A stretch of DNA of 64,000 bases from Arthrobacter pascens (GTDB lineage: Bacteria > Actinomycetota > Actinomycetes > Actinomycetales > Micrococcaceae), in NCBI RefSeq assembly GCF_030816475.1, contig NZ_JAUSXF010000001.1, positions 2,418,001 to 2,482,000 on the forward strand, given 5' to 3'. The translations under genes and the position numbers were made by a program. The notes under the pieces were generated by a model, which saw only the letters and a list, made by a program, of their open reading frames with translations, did not search any database and was not told the DNA's origin. Every line of letters begins with the position of its first letter. Within the stretch, counting starts at the first letter, position 1. This document shows, in pieces, positions 1-9,279 of the stretch.

Positions 1-1
1 C

Positions 2-286
2 ACCGTAATCATCGGTCCCGGCGACCTCGCTCTCTCGCTCGGCGTACCAATGGGCTCGGAGGAGCATTGGACCGCGGTTGACCGCGTGCTGACGAGCGCG
101 GCTGCGCACGGTGTGAGCACGGGAGCGTTCTGTTTCACGCTGCCGGACGTCGAGCGCTATCTCACTGCCGGCGCGAGGCTGATCCTTGCCGGAGGAGACC
201 TGAACTGGACCATGGGCGGGGCGATGGCTGAATGGCACAGCATCCTAGCCCTTCGCCCGGCCGCCGAGCCCCTGGGCACCCACTGA
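2..286 (+). CDS. HpcH/HpaI-family aldolase, C-terminal part (gene begins before the window)
   Basis: This is the end of an open frame that runs in from the left edge. It keeps the GPGDLALSLG stretch typical of the HpcH/HpaI (2,4-dihydroxyhept-2-enedioate / 4-hydroxy-2-oxo-acid) aldolase family, followed by the usual C-terminal helices with an AGARLILAGGDL segment. Members cleave or form 4-hydroxy-2-oxo acids with a divalent metal, giving pyruvate and an aldehyde. The stop codon overlaps the ATG of the next gene by one base (TGATG), so the two were co-translated and probably served one sugar-acid or aromatic-acid pathway. The exact substrate cannot be read from this fragment. Confidence 0.75.
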   Translation, partial: TVIIGPGDLALSLGVPMGSEEHWTAVDRVLTSAAAHGVSTGAFCFTLPDVERYLTAGARLILAGGDLNWTMGGAMAEWHSILALRPAAEPLGTH

Positions 287-942
287 TGCCGCGCCTGAAG
301 GTCGTCCTGACCAACAGCGCGGTGCCACTGCACGTGGAAGCAGCACAGGTCTTTGCCGGACTCGATGTCGACTTCGTGACGGTGGACGCCTCGAGCGAAG
401 ATGAGCTGCTGCGCTTGGCCGGCGACGCTGACGCCGTCATCGCCCTCGCAGAGCCGCTGAGTCGGCGCGTTGTCGAGGGGCTCCCCCTCTGCCGATCGAT
501 CACGAGATTCGGCATCGGACTCGACGGCGTCGATATCGCTGCAGCCACGGAGCACGGCATCTGGGTCACGAACGTGCCTGACTCCAATTACCGCGAGGTC
601 GCTGTGCACGCCATTACCCTCGCACTGTCCGTTTCACGGCGCATTCCGAGACTGAACCACGCCATGCACCAGAACGGAGCCGCTTCGCTCGCGCTTGCCG
701 CAGGAACTCGGCGGCCAGACGACCAGACGTTCGGCCTGCTCGGAATGGGCAGGATCGGGCGGCGCGTGGCAGCCATGGCCGCGGCGATTGGATACCGCGT
801 TCAGGCCTTCGATCCGGCGGTCTCCTGGGCTGACGCAAGCGCTCTCGGAGTGACTTTGGTGAGCTTCGACGAGCTAATGACCACTTCGGACATCCTCTCT
901 CTCCACGTGCCGCTGCTCGACAGCACTCGCAACATCGTCAGC
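286..942 (+). pseudogene. D-isomer-specific 2-hydroxyacid dehydrogenase, cut by an insertion element
   Basis: From the ATG at 286 the frame encodes about 219 residues of a D-2-hydroxyacid dehydrogenase: an N-terminal catalytic half, the SITRFGIGLDGVDI region, and the NAD-binding glycine motif LLGMGRIGRRVA. Homology stops after SLHVPLLDSTRNIVS at about 942. The frame then runs through unrelated residues to a stop at 1111-1113. The lost C-terminal part carries the catalytic Arg, Glu and His, so the product should be inactive. The abrupt switch coincides with the start of IS3-like sequence, which points to disruption by transposition. Confidence 0.8.
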
Positions 943-1955
943 ATCGGTATGTTTTCGGGCACGGAAAAGAGAGAGGAAGAGCATTTCTCAGGTATGAAAG
1001 CCGGTGCAAGACCCGATATTGATCATGGCCGTGAAGCGGATCACTTTACTTTTACGATATGCCGGTTATTGCACGCAGGCCGGTCGTTTGCGAACCGAGC
1101 GCTGGTTACCTAAAGCCGTTCTACGCCTGGCGCCGACGAAATTCCGAGGCGTCAGGGCGTGCTGCTGCCCGAACGCAACTGGATGCGAAGGTCATGCGGA
1201 CTCATGCGGATTCGTACGGGATCTACGGGTCCAGGCCGCGCTGGCCCGGAACGGGACCGCCGTTGACCGGAAGACTGTAGCCTCCTCGATGCGACGGCAC
1301 GGCCTGGAAGGCATCTCTCACCGGCGTTTCCGGCCCGTAACACCGATCAGTGAGGCACGGGTCCATTCCATCCCGGATCTGTGGCCAGGAAATGGGATAC
1401 CGGGGCCCTCGACGCGGTATGGATCTCGGACGTCACCTACCTGCGCACACATGAAGGCTGGGTATATTTATGTGCTGTCCGGGACGCCTGCTCACTGCGG
1501 GTCATTGGGTGTGCGACGGACTCGGTCCAGACCAGCGCCCTGGTCGAACGGGCACTGCGCATGGCTTACATCCTGAGCGGCAGGGGCCCGGCCGGCGTCG
1601 TGTTCCACGCCGACCGCGGCACCCAGTACACCTCTGCCCGGCTCAACGATTTCTGCAAAAGCTAAATCCTTAACCGGACAATCCACGGCATCCCGGGCCA
1701 TTAGCCGATAATGCGCTGCAGGAATCCTTCTGGCCCACCCTGAAGACCGAGTTCTACGACCGACGCCGCTGGACCACCACGCACGCCGCGATCCGGACAA
1801 CGGGCCGCGGGATCGAGGAGCTCTACAACCGGGCCCGGCTCCACTCAGCCCTCGGCAACACCACACCCGTGGAACACGAACGACTCCTCACCACGGATAA
1901 GCCTCATCCGGCACAAGCCGCCTGACCAACTGTCCCTGTCCACGATTTGCGGGTA
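943..1955 (+). mobile_element. Decayed IS3-family insertion sequence
   Basis: About 1 kb separates the broken dehydrogenase from the P450 operon and contains pieces of an IS3-type OrfB in three different frames. The expected OrfA is not recognisable, and I could not find convincing terminal inverted repeats or a target duplication, so both outer limits are estimates. The element cannot be autonomous. It probably brought the P450 operon next to the aldolase/dehydrogenase genes, or marks the site of a later rearrangement. Confidence 0.65.
1065..1925 (+). pseudogene. IS3-family transposase OrfB, multiply frameshifted
   Basis: Three frames must be joined to rebuild the protein. Frame 3 (about 1065-1255) has the start of OrfB, including FYAWRRR. 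Frame 2 (about 1250-1370) has the HTH region with AVDRKTVASSMRRHGLEGIS. Frame 1 (about 1384-1662) has the integrase core with WISDVTYLRTHEGWVYL and VVFHADRGTQYTS, which hold the first two acidic catalytic residues. Frame 3 again (1707-1925) has the C-terminal block with ESFWPTLKTE (catalytic Glu) and YNRARLHSALG. The residues survive but the reading frame does not, so this is a dead transposase. Confidence 0.85.
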
Positions 1956-2178
1956 ACCCCACGGGTAGCTCAAAGAAGTTGTTGTCGCAGGATAAGCGGC
2001 CCGCGAGGTAAGTTCCCGACACGTCAAGGTATGCCCGCCGGGGCATGGACTTCCACTAAACAAGCATTGGCGCGACAGGAGGAGAGAAGTTTACGCTGGC
2101 GAGATCAGCACGAGCTCCGTGGTTATTCCCGAACTGGAATGAACCGTCAGCGAGCCCGTCGCAAAAGAGAGGAAGCCC

Positions 2179-3423
2179 ATGACACAGACCACCATGTGCC
2201 CTATAGCCCACGGATTCGATCCACTGGGGGAGGACTATCTCGCAGAGCCCTATGCGCAGCTCAACGACCTTCGCGTGGACGGGCCCGTCCACTATGCCCC
2301 CTCCATCGACTACTGGGTCGTCACTCGCTACGCGGACATCGCCAAGATTTTGGCGGATCCTGAAACGTTTTCGGCGACGATCGCCCAAGCCCCGCTTGTG
2401 CCTCTCACGGAAGAAGTGAAGGAAATACTAACGTCGGGCGTGCGCAACACCCCAGTCTTATCGAATCTGGACCCTCCTCATCACACCAGGGTGAGGCTCC
2501 ACCTCGCAACGATGTTCACGCCGCGTCGGGTGCAAGCGATGTCCGACCGCATCGAGGCTCTCGCCTCAGAACTGGTGGAGCAATTTGCTAGCCGCGGACG
2601 CGCCGACCTCATCACTGAACTGACCTTCCCACTCCCCGCATTGACGATGTTCAGGCTCCTCGGTTTCCCAGATGAGGACTCGGAAGAACTCAAGTCGTGG
2701 TGCAACGACAAGCTCGAGGTCAACTGGGGCCGACCGGACGCACAATACCAGCGGCGCGCTGCAACCAACATGAGTAAGTTTTGGGACTATTGCGAACGCT
2801 TCGTGGCCCTCCGCAAAAACAATCTCAGCGACGACCTCACAAGTGACCTGCTACGCCAGCGCGAAAACGATTCCGAGGCACTCGACGATCAAGAGATCGC
2901 CAGCGTGATCTTCGCGCTCAGCTTTGCAGGGCATGAGACAACCACCAACCTGATGGGTAACGCCCTGAGGCAGCTCCTCTCTCGGCCCGAGCTGTGGAAA
3001 GAACTATGCGAGGAGCCAAGGCTCATCCCCGGGGCTGTGGAAGAGACCCTGCGATTTGACTCGTCCGTCATCGCCTGGCGGCGGCTCACCACGCGAGACG
3101 TGGCGATCGACGGTGTCGCGGTGCCGGCCGGATCTAAACTGATGCTTGCCTTCGGAGCGGCCAATCACGACCCTTCCATGTTTCCTGAACCGGAAAGGTT
3201 CGACATCCGTCGCGACAACGCTCGGCTGCAACTCTCCTTCGGCAAGGGCACCCACTTCTGTCTGGGTCAACATCTTGCACGGGTCGAGGCGCGTATCGTG
3301 ATCGGCATGCTCACCCAACGATTCCCGAATATGAGGCTGGTCGAGGACCAGCACCTCACCTTCTCTGCGAACATATCCTTCAGAGGCCCGGAAAAACTTC
3401 TCGTTGAGTGGGAGGAGAGCTGA
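2179..3423 (+). CDS. Cytochrome P450, bacterial class I
   Basis: A complete 414-residue P450. It has the I-helix oxygen-binding motif AGHETT (residues 250-255), the K-helix ETLR (from about 289), and the haem loop FGKGTHFCLGQHLAR with the proximal thiolate at Cys361. The ATG follows a good ribosome site (GAGAGGAAG). The stop lies just upstream of a ferredoxin gene, which is followed by a matching FAD reductase, so the operon encodes its whole electron chain from NAD(P)H to haem. The family is that of CYP105/CYP107-like soluble hydroxylases. Substrate is not predictable here. Neighbouring catabolic genes suggest breakdown of a terpenoid or aromatic compound, but an IS remnant separates them. 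Confidence 0.93.
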   Translation: MTQTTMCPIAHGFDPLGEDYLAEPYAQLNDLRVDGPVHYAPSIDYWVVTRYADIAKILADPETFSATIAQAPLVPLTEEVKEILTSGVRNTPVLSNLDPPHHTRVRLHLATMFTPRRVQAMSDRIEALASELVEQFASRGRADLITELTFPLPALTMFRLLGFPDEDSEELKSWCNDKLEVNWGRPDAQYQRRAATNMSKFWDYCERFVALRKNNLSDDLTSDLLRQRENDSEALDDQEIASVIFALSFAGHETTTNLMGNALRQLLSRPELWKELCEEPRLIPGAVEETLRFDSSVIAWRRLTTRDVAIDGVAVPAGSKLMLAFGAANHDPSMFPEPERFDIRRDNARLQLSFGKGTHFCLGQHLARVEARIVIGMLTQRFPNMRLVEDQHLTFSANISFRGPEKLLVEWEES

Positions 3424-3425
3424 GC

Positions 3426-3629
3426 ATGGTGATGAAGGTAGTCATCGAACGCGACCGCTGCACAAGTTGCAGCGACTGCGTCCTCTCCGTGCCGGAGGTG
3501 TTCGACCTAGATGACCGAGATGCAAAGGTCGTCCTATTGCAGATCCACCCCAGCGAGGATCTAAGGCCAAACGTGGAACGCGCGGTAGACGACTGTCCGA
3601 CTAACGTTATCCATTTGGTAGAAGAGTGA
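3426..3629 (+). CDS. Small ferredoxin, P450 redox partner, four-cysteine type
   Basis: This 67-residue protein starts with MVMKVVIERDRC after an excellent ribosome site (GGGAGGAGAG) and overlaps the next gene by four bases. It resembles the short ferredoxins that feed actinobacterial P450s, with the typical VPEVFDLDD region and a final DCPTNVI. In most of these the first motif lacks its middle cysteine and the protein binds a [3Fe-4S] cluster. Here the motif is CTSCSDC (Cys12, Cys15, Cys18) plus the distal Cys before Pro, so a [4Fe-4S] cluster is possible. It would pass electrons from the reductase at 3626 to the P450 at 2179. Confidence 0.9.
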   Translation: MVMKVVIERDRCTSCSDCVLSVPEVFDLDDRDAKVVLLQIHPSEDLRPNVERAVDDCPTNVIHLVEE

Positions 3630-4819
3630 GTGCGAGGTCAGGTGCGCTGATCGTAGGGGCTTCGAGAGCGGGGCTATCTGCTGCGCGCGCCCTCCGAAAG
3701 GGCGGCTTTGACGGCAGGATTCGGGTGGTGGGGGCCGAGCGAAATTTGCCCTATGACCGGACTGCGGTTTCCAAAGGTTTGATGTCGGGGTCAGACACGA
3801 TCGACGAAATAGGCCTCGCTTTTCCCGGTGAACTTGATGATCTAGATCTGATCTTGGGACATACAGCCGTCTCGCTTGACGTCGAGCGACGTCGTGTGAC
3901 GCTAGACGACGGCACAGCGCTGGGATTCGAAGTGCTTTTTATCGCGACGGGCTCGGCCGCGGTGTGGCCGGCATCCATTCCGCACCTTCAAGGCGTTCAT
4001 ACCTTGCGCACAGCCGACGACAGCATGGCTCTATGCGCTGATCTTTCCGACGCGAAACGGGTTGTGGTGGTCGGCGGCGGCTTCATCGGCGCGGAGGTCG
4101 CGGCGGGTATTAAGTCTGCGGATGTCGACGTGACGATGATCGTGGCGGGAACTGTTCCCCTAGAACGTGCCCTGGGGCGGGAGTTCGGGGAGGAGTGGGC
4201 GGGGGTGCATCGCGAACATGGGATCGACGTGCGGTGCGGGGAGTACGTTGCCTCGCTCAGTGCGGAATTCGACCGTGTGTCGGCAGTTGTCCTGAGCGAC
4301 GGAACCAGCATTGATGCCGACGTTGTTGTGCTGGGCATCGGGGCTCGCCCCGTCACGGACTGGCTTCACGGCAGCGGACTCACGCTTACCGATGGTGTGG
4401 TCTGCGACGAGAACTTGATGGCGGCACCTGGCATCTACGCCATCGGAGACGTCGCGAAATGGCCCCATCCCAAGTTCGGCCAGCTGCTTCGGGTCGAGCA
4501 CTGGACCAACGCCCATGAGCAGGGAACCGCAGCTGCCCGGCACTATCTGGGTGTCGGCGGACCCTTCGAAAATGTGCCCTATGTCTGGACCGACCAGTTT
4601 GGGTACCGCATACAGGTATATGGCAAGACGACCGACGCCGATCTTATCCACAGGGTCCCATCCGCTAACCCAAGCGTCCCGCGCATCGTTCTCTACGGCA
4701 GCGGAAGTCGCTTAATGGCGGCCTTGGGCGTCGATGATCCACGGAGCCTACTCCCGCTCCGTCGCCTGATAGCACAGCCAGATAGCTGGGAACACGCGTT
4801 GTCGCTCGTAGGGAGCTAA
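3626..4819 (+). CDS. FAD-dependent NAD(P)H-ferredoxin reductase
   Basis: A 397-residue pyridine nucleotide-disulfide-type oxidoreductase of the putidaredoxin-reductase/rhodocoxin-reductase class. It starts with GTG overlapping the ferredoxin stop (GTGA). The N-terminal FAD site ALIVGASRAGLSAARALR is slightly unusual, with GxSxxG in place of GxGxxG, as in many members. The NAD-binding site is VVVVGGGFIGAEVAAG, and the FAD ribityl contact is GIYAIGDVAKWPHP. It should oxidise NAD(P)H and reduce the adjacent ferredoxin. The tight overlap and family fit make this the third component of the P450 system. Confidence 0.92.
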   Translation: MSARSGALIVGASRAGLSAARALRKGGFDGRIRVVGAERNLPYDRTAVSKGLMSGSDTIDEIGLAFPGELDDLDLILGHTAVSLDVERRRVTLDDGTALGFEVLFIATGSAAVWPASIPHLQGVHTLRTADDSMALCADLSDAKRVVVVGGGFIGAEVAAGIKSADVDVTMIVAGTVPLERALGREFGEEWAGVHREHGIDVRCGEYVASLSAEFDRVSAVVLSDGTSIDADVVVLGIGARPVTDWLHGSGLTLTDGVVCDENLMAAPGIYAIGDVAKWPHPKFGQLLRVEHWTNAHEQGTAAARHYLGVGGPFENVPYVWTDQFGYRIQVYGKTTDADLIHRVPSANPSVPRIVLYGSGSRLMAALGVDDPRSLLPLRRLIAQPDSWEHALSLVGS

Positions 4820-5299
4820 GGGGACCTGTCCGGCACCGACGGGGTGATCTCAGCGTTGCAAGCTGGTCAGTCCAAAGCCAGCCCCGCCGTTGTGAGCATT
4901 TTGCGAGGCCCTGTGGTCAACATATCGCCCGCCGGGAGGCAGCGACCATCCGAAACGCCTTGGCCAAGTGGATCGCCGCCATCGAAATCAGCCGACCGGC
5001 AGGCAAGCGTCCTGCGTGCATCGAAATCCCTGCCGGTCCGGGTCGAACTGCGTGAACACGCTCTGGACCGGATTTAGTGATCCGTCCGTGGATAAAGATT
5101 TGTGTGAACGACGTAGCCCCTTGCCTTATCGATGAATCGCGGGAAAAAGAAGCGTACGCGGCCAGCCAGAGCGCTGAGGCGTCCGGCATTGCTGCATCTA
5201 TGAATCCTCGCCGGTACAGCCGGTTCCTCAGTCTGACTTCCACCACTGTTCCTGGCAGGGATTGCCACTGATCTGTGGCATGGAACGGGGCCTCAAGGA
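4820..5299 (+). other. 480-base stretch without a recognisable gene
   Basis: The region lies between the ends of the P450 operon and the convergent aldolase gene. Open frames here lack ribosome sites and family motifs. A long minus-strand frame that crosses it is a shadow of the aldolase gene. I see no strong hairpin terminator, and only weak Arg/Ala-rich frames that could be old debris. Confidence 0.5.
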
Positions 5300-6373
5300 T
5301 CACTCTGTCTTGGACCGATCTACTCCCCTGGCCTCTGTCGACGCCGGCCGGCGTGCGCCGGAGGCGAGCTGGACGGCAACGTCGATGATCATATCTTCCT
5401 GTCCGCCGACGTAGCCGGCTTTGCCGATTTCTTCCAGGATCTGCCAGGCGGGGACGCTGTAGCGTTCCGCGGCGCGTTCGGCATGGATGAGGAAGGAAGA
5501 ATAGACGCCGGCGTAGCCCTGCATGATGTAGGCCCGGTCCATGATGGGCATGCGGGTGATAATCGGCTTGACCACGTCTTCTGCTGCCGCCATTAGGCCG
5601 TGAACGTCGACGCCGGTGCTGATGCCCAGGCGTTCGAACGCTGCGGCGAGGACCTCGGTGGGTGAGTTGCCCGCCCCGGTGCCCAGGGCCAGGAGGGTCC
5701 CGTCGATCTGCTTGGCGCCCGCCCGGGCGGCGTAGACGGAATTCGCGACGCCGAAGCTGAGGTTCTGGTGGCCGTGGAAGCCTACCTGGGCGTCGGTGCC
5801 GAGTTCGGTCACCAGGGCGCCGACACGGTCCGAGACGTCCTCGAGGATCAGTGCCCCGGCGGAGTCCACAACGTACACGCACTGGCACCCTGCATCGGCC
5901 ATGATCCGTGCCTGTTCGGCGAGCTTTTCCGGCGTGGCGCGGTGGGAGAGCATGAGGAAGCCGACAGTTTCCATGCCGAGTTTGCGGGCGTGCTGGAAGT
6001 GCTGAATGGAGACGTCCGCCTCAGTGCAGTGGGTTGCAATCCGTGCCACCGATGCGCCTGCCTCGTGGGCGGCGTTCAGGTCGTGGATTGTTCCCAGCCC
6101 CGGGAGCAGGAGCACCGCAATCTTGGCGTTTTTCGCTTCGTCAACGGCCGCGCGGACCAGATCCAACTCAGGGGTGAGGGAGAACCCGTAGTTGAAGGAG
6201 GAGCCGCCTAGTCCGTCGCCGTGGGTGACCTCGATGACTTCAACGTTCGAGTCGTCGAGGGCACGGACCACGGAGCGGACGTGGGCTTCGGTGAATTTGT
6301 GGCTCATGGCATGGGAGCCGTCGCGCAGGGTGGTGTCAGTCAGCCGGACGCTCAGGTTCTGTGTCAGGGTCAT
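5300..6373 (-). CDS. 4-hydroxy-2-oxovalerate aldolase
   Basis: A complete 357-residue enzyme of the DmpG/BphI/MhpE family, which cleaves 4-hydroxy-2-oxovalerate to pyruvate and acetaldehyde at the end of meta-cleavage pathways. The N-terminal [15 protein letters not shown] carries the catalytic Arg and metal-binding Asp. The metal-binding [11 protein letters not shown] and the [15 protein letters not shown] loop are intact. It starts two bases after the acetaldehyde dehydrogenase frame ends, the normal gene order. The unusual point is that its obligate channelling partner is a deleted remnant, so if made it would release free acetaldehyde. Confidence 0.93.
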   Translation of the reverse strand: MTLTQNLSVRLTDTTLRDGSHAMSHKFTEAHVRSVVRALDDSNVEVIEVTHGDGLGGSSFNYGFSLTPELDLVRAAVDEAKNAKIAVLLLPGLGTIHDLNAAHEAGASVARIATHCTEADVSIQHFQHARKLGMETVGFLMLSHRATPEKLAEQARIMADAGCQCVYVVDSAGALILEDVSDRVGALVTELGTDAQVGFHGHQNLSFGVANSVYAARAGAKQIDGTLLALGTGAGNSPTEVLAAAFERLGISTGVDVHGLMAAAEDVVKPIITRMPIMDRAYIMQGYAGVYSSFLIHAERAAERYSVPAWQILEEIGKAGYVGGQEDMIIDVAVQLASGARRPASTEARGVDRSKTE

Positions 6374-6375
6374 GG

Positions 6376-6801
6376 TTATGCTCCTACGGGCGTTGAAGAG
6401 ATGGCGGCGTCCATGCGTTCGGCCAGCAGGTCAGCTGTCCGGGTGGCCGCCGCGGTGATGACGTCAAGGTTGCCCACGTATTCGGGCAGGTAGTCTGCTG
6501 CACCCTTGACCTGTACCCAGACGCCAACCCGGCCGTTGCCGTTCCAGTCTTCGCGGGCGGCGTCGAACTGGGCCTGGCCGGCGCAGGTGATCATGTTGAC
6601 GTTCAGGACGTCTTCGAGGGCGTCCAGGTTCACCACCGGGCACAGGTACGGACCGACGGCGGCCGGGGTCAGGTAGATTGCGTGGATCCCGGTGGCTTTG
6701 TACTTCGGGGCGTTGGCTTCGTGGGCCTTGGCGGAGGTGCATTCGAAGACGATGTCGGGAAGTTCGTCCTGGGCCAGGAGCCAGTCCACGCCCTCTGGAC
6801 T
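6376..6801 (-). pseudogene. Acylating acetaldehyde dehydrogenase, N-terminal and internal deletions
   Basis: The readable frame contains three recognisable pieces of a DmpF/BphJ/MhpF enzyme: [17 protein letters not shown], then [17 protein letters not shown], then [11 protein letters not shown], which includes the catalytic Cys. It then jumps directly to [21 protein letters not shown] at the C-terminus. About 80 N-terminal residues with the NAD site, and roughly 130 internal residues, are missing. Normal length is about 310 residues. The intact stop, two bases before the aldolase start, shows the ancestral operon order. The protein cannot fold normally. Confidence 0.85.
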
Positions 6802-7751
6802 CTCCGTTCTCGAGTTCTCCCAAGGGCTGGCTGCTGCGACACAGTCGCTCGTGTCGCCTCGACCGGCGACATCTGATCTGTATCTGGGTCCAACACAAAA
6901 AGAGTAATCGTGGACGTGCAAGTTGCCGCCGACGCTGAGAGTTTGGCGTCAGGATTTCAATGGGAATTACCGTTGCGGGGGCCGCCAGGTTCTCACACCT
7001 TGGCAGATTTGCCGCCTACTACACCGAAAAATATCAGGAATCACCCTCTGCGACAGTCCAAAGACTACGCCGCCTGCCGTAGACCGCCATTACGCATTAG
7101 CTCGGAGACGGACCTGGACCGCGTTACGGCGCCAACTCGCGCAAGCAATGTCTCGAGTGTGGAAGGTGAGCGCGCGGCCGCTATCGCTTGCCGCCCGTCA
7201 CAGGGCTCGCGTTCACGGACAGGCTAGTCGTCACTCACCCCCGAACGCCCGTTGTGCAGTGGGCAGCGGCCTGGTACTGGACAAAATCTGTGGAAGCTCC
7301 GCTGAGCGGGCCTTTCCCTGCTTCCTGCATGCCCGAGACCGCGGGCTTTATATTGGCCATACCGGGCATGGCTGAGGTCTGCTTCGTCACCGGGGAGTGG
7401 GACCTCATTGCCGCGGCCCGCATGGCTCGTTATCAACAACTCGCGGAAACCGTCCCAGATCTCCACGGTTCTCAGTACCAGCCACCACCGACTACGCCTT
7501 CCGGGCCCCACTCTCGACATGATTTCGATGCGGCATTCGCACGACAATCCTGCTTATGCGCTATGGAAGTCGGAGTCGCGGGTTGCCTCATGCAGGACCG
7601 GCTCTGGGCGGGATCGAACCACGTTTGGAGCCCTGTCCCCCGGTGCGGTGTTAGCTGGGAGATGGCCTCGAGTGCCCCTGCCAGGAGCCTGGTTTGCCGC
7701 ATGGGCCCCTCGGGGGAACAGTTCATTCCACGCCACATCCCCAACAAGTAA
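6802..7751 (+). other. 950-base decayed region with no intact gene
   Basis: Apart from the Lrp/AsnC-like fragment listed separately, I find no family motif, ribosome site or repeat that supports a gene. The frames open here are rich in rare combinations (Trp, Cys, His runs) and look non-coding. The region lies between a deleted acetaldehyde dehydrogenase and the terminator of the transporter gene, and is probably the footprint of the deletion. Confidence 0.5.
7340..7480 (+). pseudogene. Lrp/AsnC-type regulator, ligand-domain fragment
   Basis: About 45 residues read GFILAIPGMAEVCFVTG then EWDLIAAARMARYQQLAE. This is the pattern of the C-terminal RAM domain of Lrp/AsnC regulators, where a beta strand with IPG(V)xEv is followed by TGxyDLl. 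There is no start codon context, no HTH domain in frame, and the frame continues into unrelated residues. It is a remnant of a regulator gene, perhaps once paired with the damaged catabolic genes nearby. Confidence 0.55.
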
Positions 7752-7786
7752 TGCCGGTGTTCCTTGAGTTACAAGGAACACCGGCA
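7752..7786 (-). terminator. Strong hairpin after the aromatic acid transporter gene
   Basis: A perfect 15-bp inverted repeat (TGCCGGTGTTCCTTG and its complement) surrounds a 5-base loop. It lies about 70 bases beyond the stop of the minus-strand transporter gene. On that strand it is followed by only a short T-rich run, so it is a probable rather than classical intrinsic terminator. Confidence 0.7.
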
Positions 7787-7858
7787 CTACTCACGTGGTC
7801 TGGCCCGCGAAATAATGGGCAGGAAATTCTCCCTGGCGGCAGCTCGGCCCGCCCTCTC

Positions 7859-9169
7859 CTACGGTTCTGTCCGCCTTGGCACGGCGAAGACGACAATTGA
7901 GCCAATGACGGCGAACACGGCAAACATGTAGAAGTTCACCTGCCAGCCGAATGCCAGACTGGCGATGAAGCCGCCGATGAGCGGGCCGCAGATTGCCCCG
8001 ATTCTGCCTACTCCCAGGGACCAGCTCAATGCCGTGGCGCTGAGCGACTGCGGGTAGTGGGTGGCGCAGTAGCCTCCGACCAGGATCTGAGTGCCAACGG
8101 AGCCGAGCCCGGCGAAGGCAACAATGACCAGGAGGATGGCCAGGGGCAACTGCAGGCTTAGCATCAGGATGGCCACGAACGCGAGGATGAATGAGCCGGT
8201 AACGACGCGTTTAATGCCTATCCGGTCGGCCAGTGCGGAGGCGCTGATGGAGCCAACGATTGCTCCGGCGTTGAGTACCAGAAGGAACGTCAAGGCGTCG
8301 CCGAGGTTGAAGCCGGCTTGCCGCATGATTTGCGGCAGCCATGTGTTGAGGCCGTAGACCAGGAGCAGTCCGCAAAAATTCGCCACTGCAAAAAGGATGG
8401 TGGAGCCCAGCCATTTGCGGGTGAAGATTGCCTTGAGGCTGGAGTTGGTGCCGGCTGGGTCGGTCGGCAGGTCTTCGGAGGAAACAATGTCCGTGTAGAT
8501 CAGGCCGAAGCGTGTTGCGGTGGCTTTTGCTTCATCGAGGTGTCCTTTGCGGGCGAGGTAGGCAACGGACTCGGGCATCAGTTTCCATGCTGCCGGCAGT
8601 AGTGTCACGAGCGGGAGGGCTCCAATTGCGTACATCCAGCGGAAATCGATGTGCTGCAGAAGGTTAATGGCCAGCAGGGACGCCCCCACGCCGCCGACTG
8701 AGTATCCACTGAACATGACGGCGTTGGCGATTTGCCGCCGCTCCTTCCGGGCGTACTCGACCGTCAAAGCGATGCAGGTCGGGACCACGCCACCCAGCCC
8801 CAGCCCTGTCAGGAAGCGCAGGGCGCCGAACACTTCGGCGGACGGGGCAAAGGCAGTCAGCAGCATGCAGATGGAGAACCAAGCGATGCTCGTGAGCATG
8901 ATCCGCCTACGGCCCAGCCGGTCGGTCAAGATCCCGACTGAGAGTGTCCCGATGAGCATCCCGACGAGCGCCAGGCTGCCTATCATTCCCGCCTGTGCCG
9001 TGGTGAGGCCCCAATCCTCGAATTTGAGAATGGACGGAACCGTGGATCCGAAAACAACAAGGTCGTAACCATCAAAAACAATGGTCATAAAACAGAGGAG
9101 GAGGACGGGACGCCCCTTCCATGCGGTTAAGGCAGTGGTGCGTAATTCCGTCGGCAATGACTGCGTCAT
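7859..9169 (-). CDS. MFS transporter, aromatic acid:H+ symporter (AAHS) type
   Basis: About 436 residues with twelve predicted hydrophobic segments. The first helix contains the family signature FDGYDLVVFGSTVPSIL with the essential Asp. The cytoplasmic loop 2-3 signature GILTDRLGRRR and the loop 8-9 counterpart ALADRIGIKR are present. AAHS members (PcaK, BenK, MhpT) import benzoate, protocatechuate and similar acids with protons. Two in-frame ATGs exist at 9175 and 9169; the second has better spacing from GAGAGG. A TGAC-N4-GTCA box lies about 110 bases upstream, shared with the divergent catabolic operon, so uptake is likely co-regulated. Probable cargo is anthranilate or another indole-pathway acid. 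Confidence 0.9.
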   Translation of the reverse strand: MTQSLPTELRTTALTAWKGRPVLLLCFMTIVFDGYDLVVFGSTVPSILKFEDWGLTTAQAGMIGSLALVGMLIGTLSVGILTDRLGRRRIMLTSIAWFSICMLLTAFAPSAEVFGALRFLTGLGLGGVVPTCIALTVEYARKERRQIANAVMFSGYSVGGVGASLLAINLLQHIDFRWMYAIGALPLVTLLPAAWKLMPESVAYLARKGHLDEAKATATRFGLIYTDIVSSEDLPTDPAGTNSSLKAIFTRKWLGSTILFAVANFCGLLLVYGLNTWLPQIMRQAGFNLGDALTFLLVLNAGAIVGSISASALADRIGIKRVVTGSFILAFVAILMLSLQLPLAILLVIVAFAGLGSVGTQILVGGYCATHYPQSLSATALSWSLGVGRIGAICGPLIGGFIASLAFGWQVNFYMFAVFAVIGSIVVFAVPRRTEP

Positions 9170-9279
9170 ATGCATACCTCTCGTTTCGGATGCGGGATGG
9201 GGCTGTGGTGGGGATCACAGCGCACCTAACAGTGTCACAGTTACGTTGCGATAGTAAAGAAGACGCAATGAACTAATTT

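Noticed and set aside
943..1955. A functional IS3 element using programmed frameshifting
   Set aside because: Several unrelated frame changes lie within OrfB, OrfA is not recognisable, and no terminal repeats were found.
4917..5888. A 323-codon minus-strand frame with Arg-rich composition
   Set aside because: It overlaps the aldolase gene in the wrong frame and has a shadow-type composition; no domain is recognisable.
7605..7625. A tRNA-like T-loop pattern (GGTTCGATCCC on the minus strand)
   Set aside because: The T-stem pairs poorly at its base, and no anticodon arm, D-arm or matching acceptor stem can be folded from the flanks.
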